A stretch of 64,000 nt of DNA from Alphaproteobacteria bacterium (lineage in GTDB: Bacteria; Pseudomonadota; Alphaproteobacteria; JANQMY01), in NCBI GenBank assembly GCA_028289425.1, contig JANQPL010000009.1, forward strand, positions 1 through 64,000, in the 5' to 3' direction. The notes beneath the pieces are model-generated. The model was not told the origin of the DNA, searched no databases, and saw nothing but the letters and a program-made list of their open reading frames with translations. This document shows positions 17,626 to 27,791 of the stretch, in pieces (positions within the stretch are counted from its first letter, which is position 1; each line of letters begins with the position of its first letter). Both the position numbers and the translations under genes were made by a program.

Positions 17626-19434
17626 ATGGGTCAGTGTGTAGCTGCCTTACGGCGGCCGAGTATGCGTTTTTGTTTTTTCTTGATGGCTGCGGTTGCCGCG
17701 GCCCTATTTCCCGCAGCGTCGTTTGCAACGGAAGCAGAGGTTATTGAGACCTCATCCGGCGACGTTGCCGCCCCGATTGCCGATGTCTCGCCAAAAGTTC
17801 TCAGCAACAATGATGTTGCGCTTTACCGCAAGATCTTTGCCGCCCAGGAAAAAGGCCGCTGGAACACCGCCGACAAACACATCAAGAAACTCGATGACCG
17901 GGTCTTGATGGGCCATGTGCTCTATCAACGCTATTTGCACCCCACCGCCTACCGGTCGCGTTATTCCGAATTGAAGCGCTGGATGGGCAAATATGCAGAT
18001 CACCCCGGCGCATCGCGCATCTTTCGCCTTGCCATGAAGCGGCGTCCGTCCGGCGCCTCCCGTCCCCAGCGCCCGGAGCGCCGGGCCTACCGGGAACAGC
18101 AAGTGCAAAAAACGTCCGCCACCTCGCCGCGCCGAAACACGCGCCGCATCAGGGCGATCAACCGGCACATCAAAACACTGAACCGGCGTGGGCGTCCGAC
18201 CGCCGCCTATAACTATCTGCACGAAAAGCGCACCAGCCGAGATTTGCGCCGCAATGAATTCGATGATGCCCTGTCTTGGATCGCGGCATCCTATTATCGC
18301 GAAGGGGTCGACCGGAAAGCCGCTCCCATTGCGCAAAAGATTGCCGACCGAAACCGCGGCGAGGTTCCGCTCGCCGACTGGACGGCGGGTCTCGCCAATT
18401 GGCGCATGGGCAATTATGCGCTCTCGGCTACCCATTTCGAGCACCTGGCCAACTCGCGCGTGGTCTCGCAAGCGACCCGGGCAGCCGGCGCGTTTTGGGC
18501 CGCTCGCGCCCTGGTCATAGAAGGGCGGCCGCACGAAGCGATCCACATGCTGGAAATAGCGGCGGAAGATCCGCGTTCGTTTTACGGCGTGCTGGCCACA
18601 CGGCAACTGGGGCGGCCGCTCGCACTCAACTGGAGCCATCCCACCCTTGACCGGAAATCGCTCGATGCGCTGATGCAATACCCTGCCATCAAACGCGCCG
18701 TCGCGCTGGCGGAAGTGGGCCAGACCCACATGGCGGATCAGGAGATTCTGAGATCCTATGGCCGTATGCCGGCGTCCTATGACAGACCGCTGATTGCGTT
18801 GGCCGCCAAAGTGGATTTGCCCGCCGCTCAAGTGCAGATCGCCGAGGGCGTGAAGGATGAGGCCTTCGATCTCGCCCGCTATCCGGTCCCCCAATACGAA
18901 CCCACCGGCGGCTACACGGTGGACAAAGCGCTTATCTATGCGCTGATGCGCCAGGAAAGCCGTTTTAAGGCCAAAGCCAAAAGCCGCGCCGGTGCCCGGG
19001 GGCTGATGCAGATCATGCCGCGCACCGCAAGCTATGTGGCGCGCGACCGGTCCCTGGCACGGTCCAAGCGGGACCGTTTGCTTGACCCCTCTTTCAACAT
19101 TGCGCTTGGGCAAAAATATATTCGCCAGCTCATGTCGCAGCTCGGACCCGACAATAATCTTTACATGCTGATGGTGGCCTACAATGCGGGGCCCGGGAAC
19201 TTGAAAAAGTGGAAGCGCAAGACCGACTTCCAGGGCGATCCGCTGCTGTTTATCGAAAGCATCCCGGCCAGGGAAACACGCGGTTACATAGAACATGTGC
19301 TGACCAATTTCTGGATCTACCGCGAACGCTTCAAACAAGAAACACCGTCGCTTGATGCGGCCGCGGCAAACGTCTGGCCTTCCTATGTGCCCCTTGATAG
19401 GGTTGAAGTTCCCGTCGCTTCCGCGAACCAATAG
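17626..19434 (+). CDS. soluble lytic murein transglycosylase (Slt70-like)
   Basis: Periplasmic enzyme that cleaves the MurNAc-GlcNAc bond with 1,6-anhydro formation. 602 residues: a signal peptide (hydrophobic stretch about 15-33, cut after ASFA), a basic linker rich in Arg at about 130-185, an alpha-helical superhelix region, and a C-terminal SLT domain. Catalytic Glu444 lies in LMRQESRFKAKAKSRAG, followed by GLMQIMP and the VAYNAGPGN motif. The ATG at 17626 has an AAAGGG site six bases upstream; an ATG at 17662 would give a shorter signal peptide. Confidence 0.93.
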   Translation: MGQCVAALRRPSMRFCFFLMAAVAAALFPAASFATEAEVIETSSGDVAAPIADVSPKVLSNNDVALYRKIFAAQEKGRWNTADKHIKKLDDRVLMGHVLYQRYLHPTAYRSRYSELKRWMGKYADHPGASRIFRLAMKRRPSGASRPQRPERRAYREQQVQKTSATSPRRNTRRIRAINRHIKTLNRRGRPTAAYNYLHEKRTSRDLRRNEFDDALSWIAASYYREGVDRKAAPIAQKIADRNRGEVPLADWTAGLANWRMGNYALSATHFEHLANSRVVSQATRAAGAFWAARALVIEGRPHEAIHMLEIAAEDPRSFYGVLATRQLGRPLALNWSHPTLDRKSLDALMQYPAIKRAVALAEVGQTHMADQEILRSYGRMPASYDRPLIALAAKVDLPAAQVQIAEGVKDEAFDLARYPVPQYEPTGGYTVDKALIYALMRQESRFKAKAKSRAGARGLMQIMPRTASYVARDRSLARSKRDRLLDPSFNIALGQKYIRQLMSQLGPDNNLYMLMVAYNAGPGNLKKWKRKTDFQGDPLLFIESIPARETRGYIEHVLTNFWIYRERFKQETPSLDAAAANVWPSYVPLDRVEVPVASANQ

Positions 19435-19448
19435 AACTTCAGGCGCCC

Positions 19449-19988
19449 ATGGCCGGTATTGACGAAAGCCGAGACTTCAAACCGATCCGCATTGCCGTTA
19501 TGACCGTTTCCGACTCGCGTCATGCGGCGGATGATGAATCGGGATCGCTGCTGGTGGACCGGCTGCAGTCGGCGGGCCACACGCTGGCGGACCGGGCGAT
19601 CGTCAAAGACGAAGTGGCCGACATTGTCGCCAAGCTCAAAGATTGGATCGCAAGCTCCGATGTGGACGCGGTGATCTCCACCGGCGGCACGGGCCTTACC
19701 GGCCGGGACGTAACGCCGGAGGCCTTTCAGTCGGTCTTCGAAAAGGAAATCGACGGATTTTCCGCTGTCTTCCACATGGTCAGTTTTAAGACGGTGGCCA
19801 CTTCCACCATGCAGTCCCGCGCCTGTGCGGGCATTGCGGGCGGCACGCTGCTCTTCGCGGTGCCCGGCTCGCCCGGTGCCTGCAAAGACGCATGGGACGG
19901 CATCTTCCAATACCAGCTCGATTCCCGGCACCGCCCGTGCAATTTCGTGGAGATCATCCCGCGCCTCGAGGAGCACAAGACGGGCTAG
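19449..19988 (+). CDS. moaB: molybdenum cofactor biosynthesis protein B
   Basis: MoaB/Mog-fold protein of 179 residues. It carries the molybdopterin-binding signature VISTGGTGLTGRDVTPEA (about 76-93) and LFAVPGSPGACKDAW near the C-terminus. The family adenylylates molybdopterin or is a structural paralogue of Mog; which applies cannot be settled from sequence. It starts 14 bp after the transglycosylase stop codon, so it is probably read from the same message. No other moa or moe genes are in the window. Confidence 0.92.
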   Translation: MAGIDESRDFKPIRIAVMTVSDSRHAADDESGSLLVDRLQSAGHTLADRAIVKDEVADIVAKLKDWIASSDVDAVISTGGTGLTGRDVTPEAFQSVFEKEIDGFSAVFHMVSFKTVATSTMQSRACAGIAGGTLLFAVPGSPGACKDAWDGIFQYQLDSRHRPCNFVEIIPRLEEHKTG

Positions 19989-20033
19989 CCGCGCGGCTTA
20001 GCCGATTCTGCATTACTCACAAGAGCTACCCCA

Positions 20034-20150
20034 CCTCGTCATCGCGAGCCGCCGGAACGGCGGCGTGGCGATCCAGGGGCCCCACGCACCGAGCAAGCAG
20101 CCCTGGATCACGTCGTCGCGCGTTCGCGCTCCTCGTGATGACGGATGAGG
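20034..20150. repeat. dispersed palindromic repeat, copy 1
   Basis: An imperfect large inverted repeat: the left arm begins CCTCGTCATCGCGAGC, an inner GCGATCCAGG is answered by CCTGGATCAC, and the right arm ends CTCGTGATGACGGATGAGG. It abuts the stop codon of the leftward glycosyltransferase gene and fills the convergent gap after moaB. A related copy is at 22737-22841. Confidence 0.7.
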
Positions 20151-20774
20151 TTAGCCGAGTTTGGCAGTGCTATTGCGACGCCAGGCGTCTAAGTCTTCTT
20201 TGGTATCGATGTCCGCAAGCTGATCCGTCAGCATGCCGATCTTTTTATCGGGTCCCAGTGCTGCGATCGTATCTTCAAGCGCGTGTTCGGTGGACCAACG
20301 CACATTTTCCAATGAAACGCATTTGCGGCAGCGGTTCGAAACCCCGATCAGCCAATAACCGCCATCGTCAGCCGGCCCGAACACAGCGTCATGGACGCGC
20401 AGGCGATCGAACGCCTGAGCCACGTGGCGGCATTCAAGGTCGGGAATATCGCTGCCGACAATGACGGCAGGCCCCGGCGGCAAACACCGGAAGCACCGGC
20501 TCATGCGGGCCCCCAAATCGCCCGGCCCTTGGGGCAAGCGGACCATGTCCGAAGGCCAAACATTGGGCCAGCTTCCGGTCTGAAACGCTTGGGCGTCCGG
20601 CGACACCGCAAGAAAGGTGCGCCATCGGGCATCGCCCCCAATCTGCCGGATGAGGGCGCGGCTCCAATTGCGGTAAAGGGCGCAGGCCGCCACATCGCCG
20701 ATGCCCGCGGCCAGCCGCGTTTTCACGGTGCCCAGCGCAGGCGCCTTGGCGAATATGACAACATGTCCGTACAC
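20151..20774 (-). CDS. TIGR04282-family glycosyltransferase (DUF2064)
   Basis: 207-residue GT-A-like nucleotidyl/glycosyl transferase of the TIGR04282 (arsenosugar biosynthesis-associated) family. Signs are VVIFAKAPALGTVKTRLA at the N-terminus, VIVGSDIPDL in the middle and FGPADDGGYWLIGV near 150. It is paired with a TIGR04283 protein 13 bp upstream. The two names come from co-occurrence with arsenosugar loci in other genomes; no arsenic genes are seen here, so the product is unknown. Confidence 0.88.
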   Translation of the reverse strand: MYGHVVIFAKAPALGTVKTRLAAGIGDVAACALYRNWSRALIRQIGGDARWRTFLAVSPDAQAFQTGSWPNVWPSDMVRLPQGPGDLGARMSRCFRCLPPGPAVIVGSDIPDLECRHVAQAFDRLRVHDAVFGPADDGGYWLIGVSNRCRKCVSLENVRWSTEHALEDTIAALGPDKKIGMLTDQLADIDTKEDLDAWRRNSTAKLG

Positions 20775-20787
20775 GAACGAAATAAGG

Positions 20788-21492
20788 TCAGCCGTAGAGC
20801 CGCGAAATCAACCGGGTCGGCACCCCAAGATAATAAAGGGTCAGGCACGCCAGATTGCGCATGGGGCGCAACACATAACCGTCTTTGCGGTACCGTTCGG
20901 CGCTGGTGAGCGCTTCCGACCGGAAGAACAAAAGCCGCCGCCGGCCGATGCGGCGCACGATGTCCACATCTTCCATCAGCGGCATTTCGGAGAAGCCGCC
21001 AATGCGGTCGTAAAACTCTTTCGAAATCAGCAGGCCCTGGTCACCATATGGCAGCCCGGCCAATTTGCAGCGCAAGGCCACCCACCATTCAAGGCGCCGC
21101 GCCGCCGGCCGGAAATCATCCAGCGAAAACTTGAACACCCCGGCCACTTCCCCGGATTCCCGCGTGCCGTCATAGGCGCGCTCGACACGTTCCACAAAAG
21201 CCTCCACCTCTTCGCTCCATTCGGGTGACAAAACCGTGTCGGCATGCAGGAAGAGCAACCATTCGCTTTTCGCCATTTGGCCGCCCACGCGCATCTGGTG
21301 ACCGCGGCCGCGTGGGGCGGTCACGAATTTTGCGCCGGTGATTTCGGCAACCGATGCCGTCCCGTCAACGGAGCCCCCGTCCACGATAATGACCTCTCGC
21401 ACAATGCCCCGAACCGTCGGCGGAATGAGGCACGCAAGGGTCCTGGGCAGCGAGTGCTCAGAGTTTAGCGTTGGTATGACGACGCTGATCAT
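20788..21492 (-). CDS. TIGR04283-family glycosyltransferase (GT2)
   Basis: Family 2 glycosyltransferase of 234 residues. The N-terminus MISVVIPTLNSEHSLPRTL and VIIVDGGSVDGTASVAE form the nucleotide-binding half. LLFLHADTVLSP carries the metal-binding acid, and the later GDQGLLISKEFYDRIGGFSEMPLMEDVD is characteristic (given here as residues about 170-200). The ATG at 21492 was chosen; the open frame extends a further 91 codons but that part runs antisense to the radical SAM gene. It forms a two-gene unit with the TIGR04282 protein. Confidence 0.88.
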   Translation of the reverse strand: MISVVIPTLNSEHSLPRTLACLIPPTVRGIVREVIIVDGGSVDGTASVAEITGAKFVTAPRGRGHQMRVGGQMAKSEWLLFLHADTVLSPEWSEEVEAFVERVERAYDGTRESGEVAGVFKFSLDDFRPAARRLEWWVALRCKLAGLPYGDQGLLISKEFYDRIGGFSEMPLMEDVDIVRRIGRRRLLFFRSEALTSAERYRKDGYVLRPMRNLACLTLYYLGVPTRLISRLYG

Positions 21493-21581
21493 GCACCGCA
21501 ATATAATCCAAGTGCAGCGCACATATAGCGCCTGCGACGAATGTTCTTGTTTTGTTCTATCCGGAACGCTACGCTTGCGGC

Positions 21582-22703
21582 ATGAAAGACACATTTTCCG
21601 GGGACAAGCCGGCGCCAGGTGCGCCCATACGTCCCATGGGCGTGCAGCAAGAGGCGCGGCGCGGCAGAGGCGCCGTTTCGAACCCGGCGGGCCGCTACGA
21701 GGCATCGGAGACCGTTTCAGTGGATGACGGCTGGCATCCGCAAGAGACTGAGCCTTTGCGCACACAAGTCACCATAGATGCCACGCGGACCATCATTGCC
21801 CGTAATCAATCGCCGGACATTCCCTTCGACCGCTCCATCAATCCCTATCGCGGCTGCGAACATGGCTGCATTTACTGCTTTGCCCGCCCTACCCACGCCT
21901 ATTTGGGGCTTTCGCCCGGTCTTGATTTTGAGAGTCGGCTGTTTGCTAAGCCGAACGCGGCAGAGCTCCTGGAGAAGGAGCTGCGCAAGCCCCGCTACAA
22001 GCCGCAAGTGATTGCCATGGGCACCAATACGGATCCGTACCAGCCGCTCGAAAAACGCATGCGCATCACGCGCAGCGTTCTTGAGGTGATGGACCGCTTT
22101 AGTCATCCTGTTTCCATCGTCACCAAATCGGATCTCATTCTTCAGGATACGGACGTTCTCGCCCGGCTTGCGGAAAGGAGCCTAACCAAAGTGATCATTT
22201 CGGTGACCACGCTGGACCGAAAGATTGCGCGCAAAATGGAACCGCGCGCGCCCACCCCCGGCAAACGGCTTGAGGCCATTCGCAGATTAAATGCAGCGGG
22301 CGTGCCCACCGGGGTGATGGTCGCGCCCGTCGTCCCCGCCATCAACGATCACGAGATCGAGACCATTCTGAAAGAAGCGCGCGACCGGGGCGCCGTCGAC
22401 GCCGCCTATGTGGTTCTTCGGCTCCCTTTAGAAATCAAAGACCTCATCCGCGAATGGCTGGAGGAACAATTTCCCGATCGCGCCCGGCACGTGATTTCGG
22501 TTTTGCGGAACATGCGCGGCGGCCAGGATTACGATGCCCAATGGTTCAAGCGCATGCGGGGCGACGGCGCCTATGCGGAGCTCCTGTCCAAGCGCTTTCA
22601 TCTGGCGAAACGCAAGCTGGGCTATGGGGCGGAACCGTTTGAACTCGACACCACCCGCTTCGAGCGGCCACCCGCCGACGACAAACAGTTGCGATTGCTT
22701 TGA
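21582..22703 (+). CDS. PA0069-family radical SAM protein
   Basis: Radical SAM enzyme of about 373 residues, related to spore-photoproduct-lyase-like Rv2578c/PA0069 proteins. The 4Fe-4S motif is CEHGCIYCF (C-x3-C-x2-C), preceded by SINPYRG, and followed by AMGTNTDPYQPLEK and ITRSVLEVM. The substrate is unknown. The ATG at 21582 is chosen; a TTG at 21552 is in frame but would lie in the promoter gap. It is divergent from the glycosyltransferase pair. Confidence 0.88.
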   Translation: MKDTFSGDKPAPGAPIRPMGVQQEARRGRGAVSNPAGRYEASETVSVDDGWHPQETEPLRTQVTIDATRTIIARNQSPDIPFDRSINPYRGCEHGCIYCFARPTHAYLGLSPGLDFESRLFAKPNAAELLEKELRKPRYKPQVIAMGTNTDPYQPLEKRMRITRSVLEVMDRFSHPVSIVTKSDLILQDTDVLARLAERSLTKVIISVTTLDRKIARKMEPRAPTPGKRLEAIRRLNAAGVPTGVMVAPVVPAINDHEIETILKEARDRGAVDAAYVVLRLPLEIKDLIREWLEEQFPDRARHVISVLRNMRGGQDYDAQWFKRMRGDGAYAELLSKRFHLAKRKLGYGAEPFELDTTRFERPPADDKQLRLL

Positions 22704-22736
22704 TTAACTTCACTCATCGACAGGCACGTTTTGAAC

Positions 22737-22841
22737 CCGTCATTGCGAGGGCGCGTTAGCGCCCGCGGCAATCCAGAGCAGCAGATTCTGAGCAAGCGTC
22801 TCTGGATCGCCGCGCATTCCTAAGGAATGCTCGCGATGACG
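22737..22841. repeat. dispersed palindromic repeat, copy 2
   Basis: Begins CCGTCATTGCGAGGGCGC and ends CTCGCGATGACGA, with inner GCAATCCAGAG answered by CTCTGGATCGC. It shares the outer GTCAT(T/C)GCGAG...CGATGAC framework with the copy at 20034-20150. It lies between the radical SAM gene and rnhB. Confidence 0.7.
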
Positions 22842-22910
22842 AATTCGTTTTGAGAAAGCTCAAGACGCTTCATCGAAGGACACCGTTCGAGAATCGACTA
22901 TCTTCATCTC

Positions 22911-24741
<1,831 letters not shown>

Positions 24742-25277
24742 CCCCACCCATTTTTACAGTCATTGCCAAGCGCCGGATATAGGCTTATCCTATCGCCCGC
24801 GAGGGCGCTCTTTGACAGGTGAATAGGCAATTGTGGGTGCCGCTGCCCCTCTCAACCTCCCCCTTGTGGGGTGGTTGATTTGTGGATGGGGCGCTACCGA
24901 AATTTGGATGAACCCCATGCGCCCATCTTCGCAGCGTATGGGGTGGTTGATGAGAGACATTCTTCTTTTGTCCTAACCGCATAACTTCTCTGATGGCCGG
25001 AACACCCCCTCCCAACCCTCCCCCGCAAGCGGGAGAGGGCTTCTTCCTCCGACGGTGCCGCGCATGCTTCCTCCCACCGCTTGCGGGGGGAGGATAGGAG
25101 GGGGGCATCAAAACCTGGATGAACCCCATGCACCCATCTTTTCAGCTCAAGTATTGCTTGATGAGGGGCCTTCTTCTTAAGTGTCGTCCCAGCGCCCGTG
25201 TCTGGCCTTCGGCCAGCACGAGCATAAACTCCAGCTGGGACCCATACTCCCCAGAGCTAGAACCGAGAAATCAGTGG
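24742..25277. repeat. 536-bp gene-free stretch made of repeats
   Basis: No gene is seen. Contents from left to right: a 25-nt direct repeat beginning TGGATGAACCCCATGC at 24905-24929 and again at 25116-25140 (one mismatch); GGGGTGGTTGAT twice (about 24868 and 24940); a large palindrome with arms at about 25005-25031 and 25077-25105 built on CCCTCCCCCGCAAGCGG; and a hairpin nest at 25186-25241 (outer GTCCCAGC / GCTGGGAC, inner CTGGCC-TTC-GGCCAG). It lies between the convergent ends of ccrM and mutY, so it is probably a landing zone for small mobile repeats. Confidence 0.7.
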
Positions 25278-26429
25278 CTATGGGCCCCTGCCTGCGCAGG
25301 GGCGACGGTCGAAAAGCGGACCGGGATCGGACGTAACCAACTGCACCACCTTCTTCATCACCGTGGGCAAGGCATATTGGTCCAACTGGTCGATCCGCAC
25401 CCAGGTGCCTTTGGGCTTCCGCTTCGCTGCGCGCACCCCATGGCACACCTCCAGCTCCAGATGAAAATGGGTGAAGGTGTGGCGCACGGTCTTCGGCAAC
25501 CGGCGCCAAGAGATTGACGTGGCCGCGGCAAACCCCAAAGCCTGTTCGGGCCCTTGGATGTCGGCATCAAGCGCCGTCCACTCAGTCGACGGGAGCTCCC
25601 ACAGGCCGCCCAGCAGCCCTTGCTCCGGACGGCGGCGGATCAGCACTTCGCCCTCAGGCCATTCAAGCCAATAGATGGTGCCCCGGCGAATGGGTTTTTC
25701 AGGCTTGGCGCGTTTCTTCGGAAGACTTTGAGGATCGCCCTCAGCAAAGGCGGGGCAAACATCCTTACACGGACAAATTGGGCAATCCGGCGCGCGGGGC
25801 GTGCAGACCGTCGCCCCCAAATCCATAAGCGCTTGGGCGTAATCACCGCTTCGGGTCTGTGGCGTGTGGCCCGCCGCCAGCCGCGCAAGCTCTGGCTTTG
25901 CGTCCGGCAACGGCGTTTCGACCCGGTGAAGGCGCGCCATGACCCGTTCGATATTGCCGTCCACCGGCGTTGCCGGGCGATCGAAGGCAATCGACGCAAT
26001 GGCGGCCGCGGTGTAATGCCCAATGCCGGGGAGCTGCTTCAGCGCGGCCTCGTCGGACGGAAATACGCCGCCAAACTGCTCGGTGATGGTTCCGGCGCAT
26101 TTGTGAAGGTTCCGCGCCCGCGCGTAGTAGCCAAGGCCCGCCCACGCCAGAAGCACATCATCCAGGGGCGCTGCCGCCAAATCTCCCACCGTCGGCCATT
26201 GGGTTGTAAACTTCTCAAAATAGGGGATGACGGTGGCCACCGTGGTCTGCTGCAGCATGATTTCAGACAGCCAAACCCGGTACGGATCCGGCGTCACGCC
26301 AGGGTCATAGCGCCAGGGTAGCTTGCGGCGATGGGCGTCGTACCAATCGAGCAACAGGGCGCTCAGGTCTGCCGGCTTGCGGGCCTTTCTTCGACTGGCC
26401 GTTTTAGGGGCCGGTGCTGATTTCTTCAT
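25278..26429 (-). CDS. mutY: A/G-specific adenine glycosylase
   Basis: Removes adenine mispaired with 8-oxoguanine (383 aa). The helix-hairpin-helix region LPGIGHYTAAA is at 133-143. Catalytic Glu56 is in SEIMLQQTT and Asp157 in PVDGNIERV. The 4Fe-4S ligands are Cys209, Cys216, Cys219 and Cys225 (C-x6-C-x2-C-x5-C). A NUDIX-like 8-oxoG recognition domain fills the C-terminal third. The start is ATG at 26429; the open frame continues 80 codons upstream across the dciA promoter. The last residues (FDRRPCAGRGP) are coded by a GC hairpin repeat and look like a recent tail. Confidence 0.94.
   Translation of the reverse strand: MKKSAPAPKTASRRKARKPADLSALLLDWYDAHRRKLPWRYDPGVTPDPYRVWLSEIMLQQTTVATVIPYFEKFTTQWPTVGDLAAAPLDDVLLAWAGLGYYARARNLHKCAGTITEQFGGVFPSDEAALKQLPGIGHYTAAAIASIAFDRPATPVDGNIERVMARLHRVETPLPDAKPELARLAAGHTPQTRSGDYAQALMDLGATVCTPRAPDCPICPCKDVCPAFAEGDPQSLPKKRAKPEKPIRRGTIYWLEWPEGEVLIRRRPEQGLLGGLWELPSTEWTALDADIQGPEQALGFAAATSISWRRLPKTVRHTFTHFHLELEVCHGVRAAKRKPKGTWVRIDQLDQYALPTVMKKVVQLVTSDPGPLFDRRPCAGRGP
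25285..25302. repeat. hairpin repeat coding the MutY tail
   Basis: CCCCTGC-CTGC-GCAGGGG (7-bp stem, 4-nt loop) followed by GCGACGG. The mutY frame runs through it and stops at 25278-25280, just beyond. This CCTGCGCAGGGGCGACG type of sequence recurs as a short palindromic repeat in many alphaproteobacterial genomes (recalled from general knowledge, not checked). Confidence 0.5.
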
Positions 26430-26503
26430 ATTTGGTTGACCAAGATCGCCATGCGTTGGGGTCGCCCAATGGACAGAACGCCGTAAGACTTTTAAGAGGA
26501 CAT

Positions 26504-27013
26504 ATGTCCAAGCGCCTCTACAAGGCAAGCAAAGCTCAGAAGAAGCTCGGGCCGATGCGGCTCGATCGTATGGTCCGGCCCATCGCAAAGCCCATGCTGA
26601 AGAAGTTCGGCTTCCAAGAACTCCACCTTTTCGAACATTGGCAAGAGATCGTGGGCACGGACCTTTCAAGCGATTGCGTGCCCCTGAAATACGCCCGAGG
26701 GACGGCGCGGCAACCCGGGGGCACCTTGCTGATGCGCGTCTCGGGCCACAGGGCGCTGGAGGTGCAACATTCGCTGCCTCAGATTATCGACCGCATCAAT
26801 CGGTTCCTTGGCGGCGCGGCGGTCAATCGAATTCGGTTGGTTCAGGGGCCTGTGGACCAAGAATCACGCCACCGTCCCCATCGCTTGCAGCCGTTGACGC
26901 CGCATCAAAAGCAAGCCGTTATTGATCAGACGAAAGACATCGAGAATGACGGCCTGCAACGCGCAATGCAGCGCTTTGGCGAAAGGGTCCGTCAGAAACA
27001 GGGAGCCGAGTGA
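26504..27013 (+). CDS. DciA-like protein (DUF721)
   Basis: 169-residue member of the DUF721 family, whose better-studied members (DciA) load the replicative helicase DnaB in bacteria without DnaC. The N-terminal half LEHWQEIVG-like core (FEHWQEIVGTDLSSDCVPLK) and the compact KH-like fold pattern with VSGHRALEVQHSLPQIIDRI are seen; the C-terminal 45 residues are polar and probably disordered. The ATG at 26504 has a strong GAGGA site five bases upstream. It is divergent from mutY and followed by the DsbA-like lipoprotein and smc, a widely kept order. Confidence 0.85.
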   Translation: MSKRLYKASKAQKKLGPMRLDRMVRPIAKPMLKKFGFQELHLFEHWQEIVGTDLSSDCVPLKYARGTARQPGGTLLMRVSGHRALEVQHSLPQIIDRINRFLGGAAVNRIRLVQGPVDQESRHRPHRLQPLTPHQKQAVIDQTKDIENDGLQRAMQRFGERVRQKQGAE

Positions 27014-27086
27014 GACGATCGTTGAGGCCCCGCTTGCGTGCGCTTATACTGCGGCGCCATTTGCTGGATCATGGAGAAACTGTTCG

Positions 27087-27752
27087 GTGACTAGAAACGT
27101 TTTCACGCTCAACCCGATCGCCCTGTTCATGTCGGTGGTCGCGGCTTTGTTCATCGCAGGATGCGGCGACAATACGGAAGTGGCGGATGCCGCACCGGGC
27201 GAACAAGAAATCGCCCTGCTCGACACGGACATCATTCTCGGCAGCGCGGACGCGCCGGTGACCATCATCGAATACGCGTCCATGACCTGCAGTCACTGCG
27301 CCACATTTCACGCAGAGACCTATCCGCAATTGAAGGAGAATTACATCGACACGGGCAAAGTCCGGTACGTCTTGCGAGAGTTTCCGTTGGACCAATATGC
27401 AGCCGCCGCCTTCGTGACAGCCCATTGCCTGGGGGATGACAACTATTACGCTGCCGTCGACTTGCTGTTCGAGGAACAAAGCACCTGGATCGTGGCGCGG
27501 CCGGAGAATCGAAAAGACGCATTGGCCGCCATCGCCCGAAAAGCCGGGGTCGGCCGCTCGCAATTCGACTCCTGTATGGAAGACGAATCGTTATATGAAC
27601 GCATCAGAACAGCGCAGGAGAGCGGAAAAAACCTCGGGATCAGGTCAACCCCAACGTTTTTCGTGAATGGGAGCAAGCACAGCGGTGCGCTTTCCTTCGA
27701 AACATTTGAAGAAATCCTGACCCCACTTTTTCCCGCAGAATCCGCCGGATAG
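27087..27752 (+). CDS. DsbA-family thioredoxin-fold lipoprotein
   Basis: Predicted periplasmic disulfide-exchange protein of 221 residues. The start is GTG at 27087 with GGAG about ten bases upstream; upstream codons in the same frame overlap dciA. The signal peptide ends in the lipobox FIAGC (Cys26 lipidated). The redox motif is CSHC (Cys68, Cys71) after IEYASMT, and the cis-proline loop is RSTPTFFVNG. DsbA-type helices lie between. Membrane tethering by a lipid is a variation on the usual soluble form. Confidence 0.88.
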   Translation: MTRNVFTLNPIALFMSVVAALFIAGCGDNTEVADAAPGEQEIALLDTDIILGSADAPVTIIEYASMTCSHCATFHAETYPQLKENYIDTGKVRYVLREFPLDQYAAAAFVTAHCLGDDNYYAAVDLLFEEQSTWIVARPENRKDALAAIARKAGVGRSQFDSCMEDESLYERIRTAQESGKNLGIRSTPTFFVNGSKHSGALSFETFEEILTPLFPAESAG

Positions 27753-27791
27753 ATCGCCCCACCCCCCGGGGTCAAAAACAAAGGTACCCGT

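Noticed and set aside
17752-19431. 559-codon open frame antisense to the lytic transglycosylase
   Set aside because: It mirrors a well-supported gene; its translation has no motif or signal and is rich in His, Gly and Arg as expected from the reverse of GC-rich coding DNA.
24905-25140. direct repeats as a possible CRISPR array
   Set aside because: Only two copies 211 bp apart, one mismatch, no regular spacers and no cas genes.
27753-27791. terminator between the DsbA-like gene and smc
   Set aside because: CCCCCCGGGG is self-complementary but has no loop or T-run; the gap is only 39 bp.
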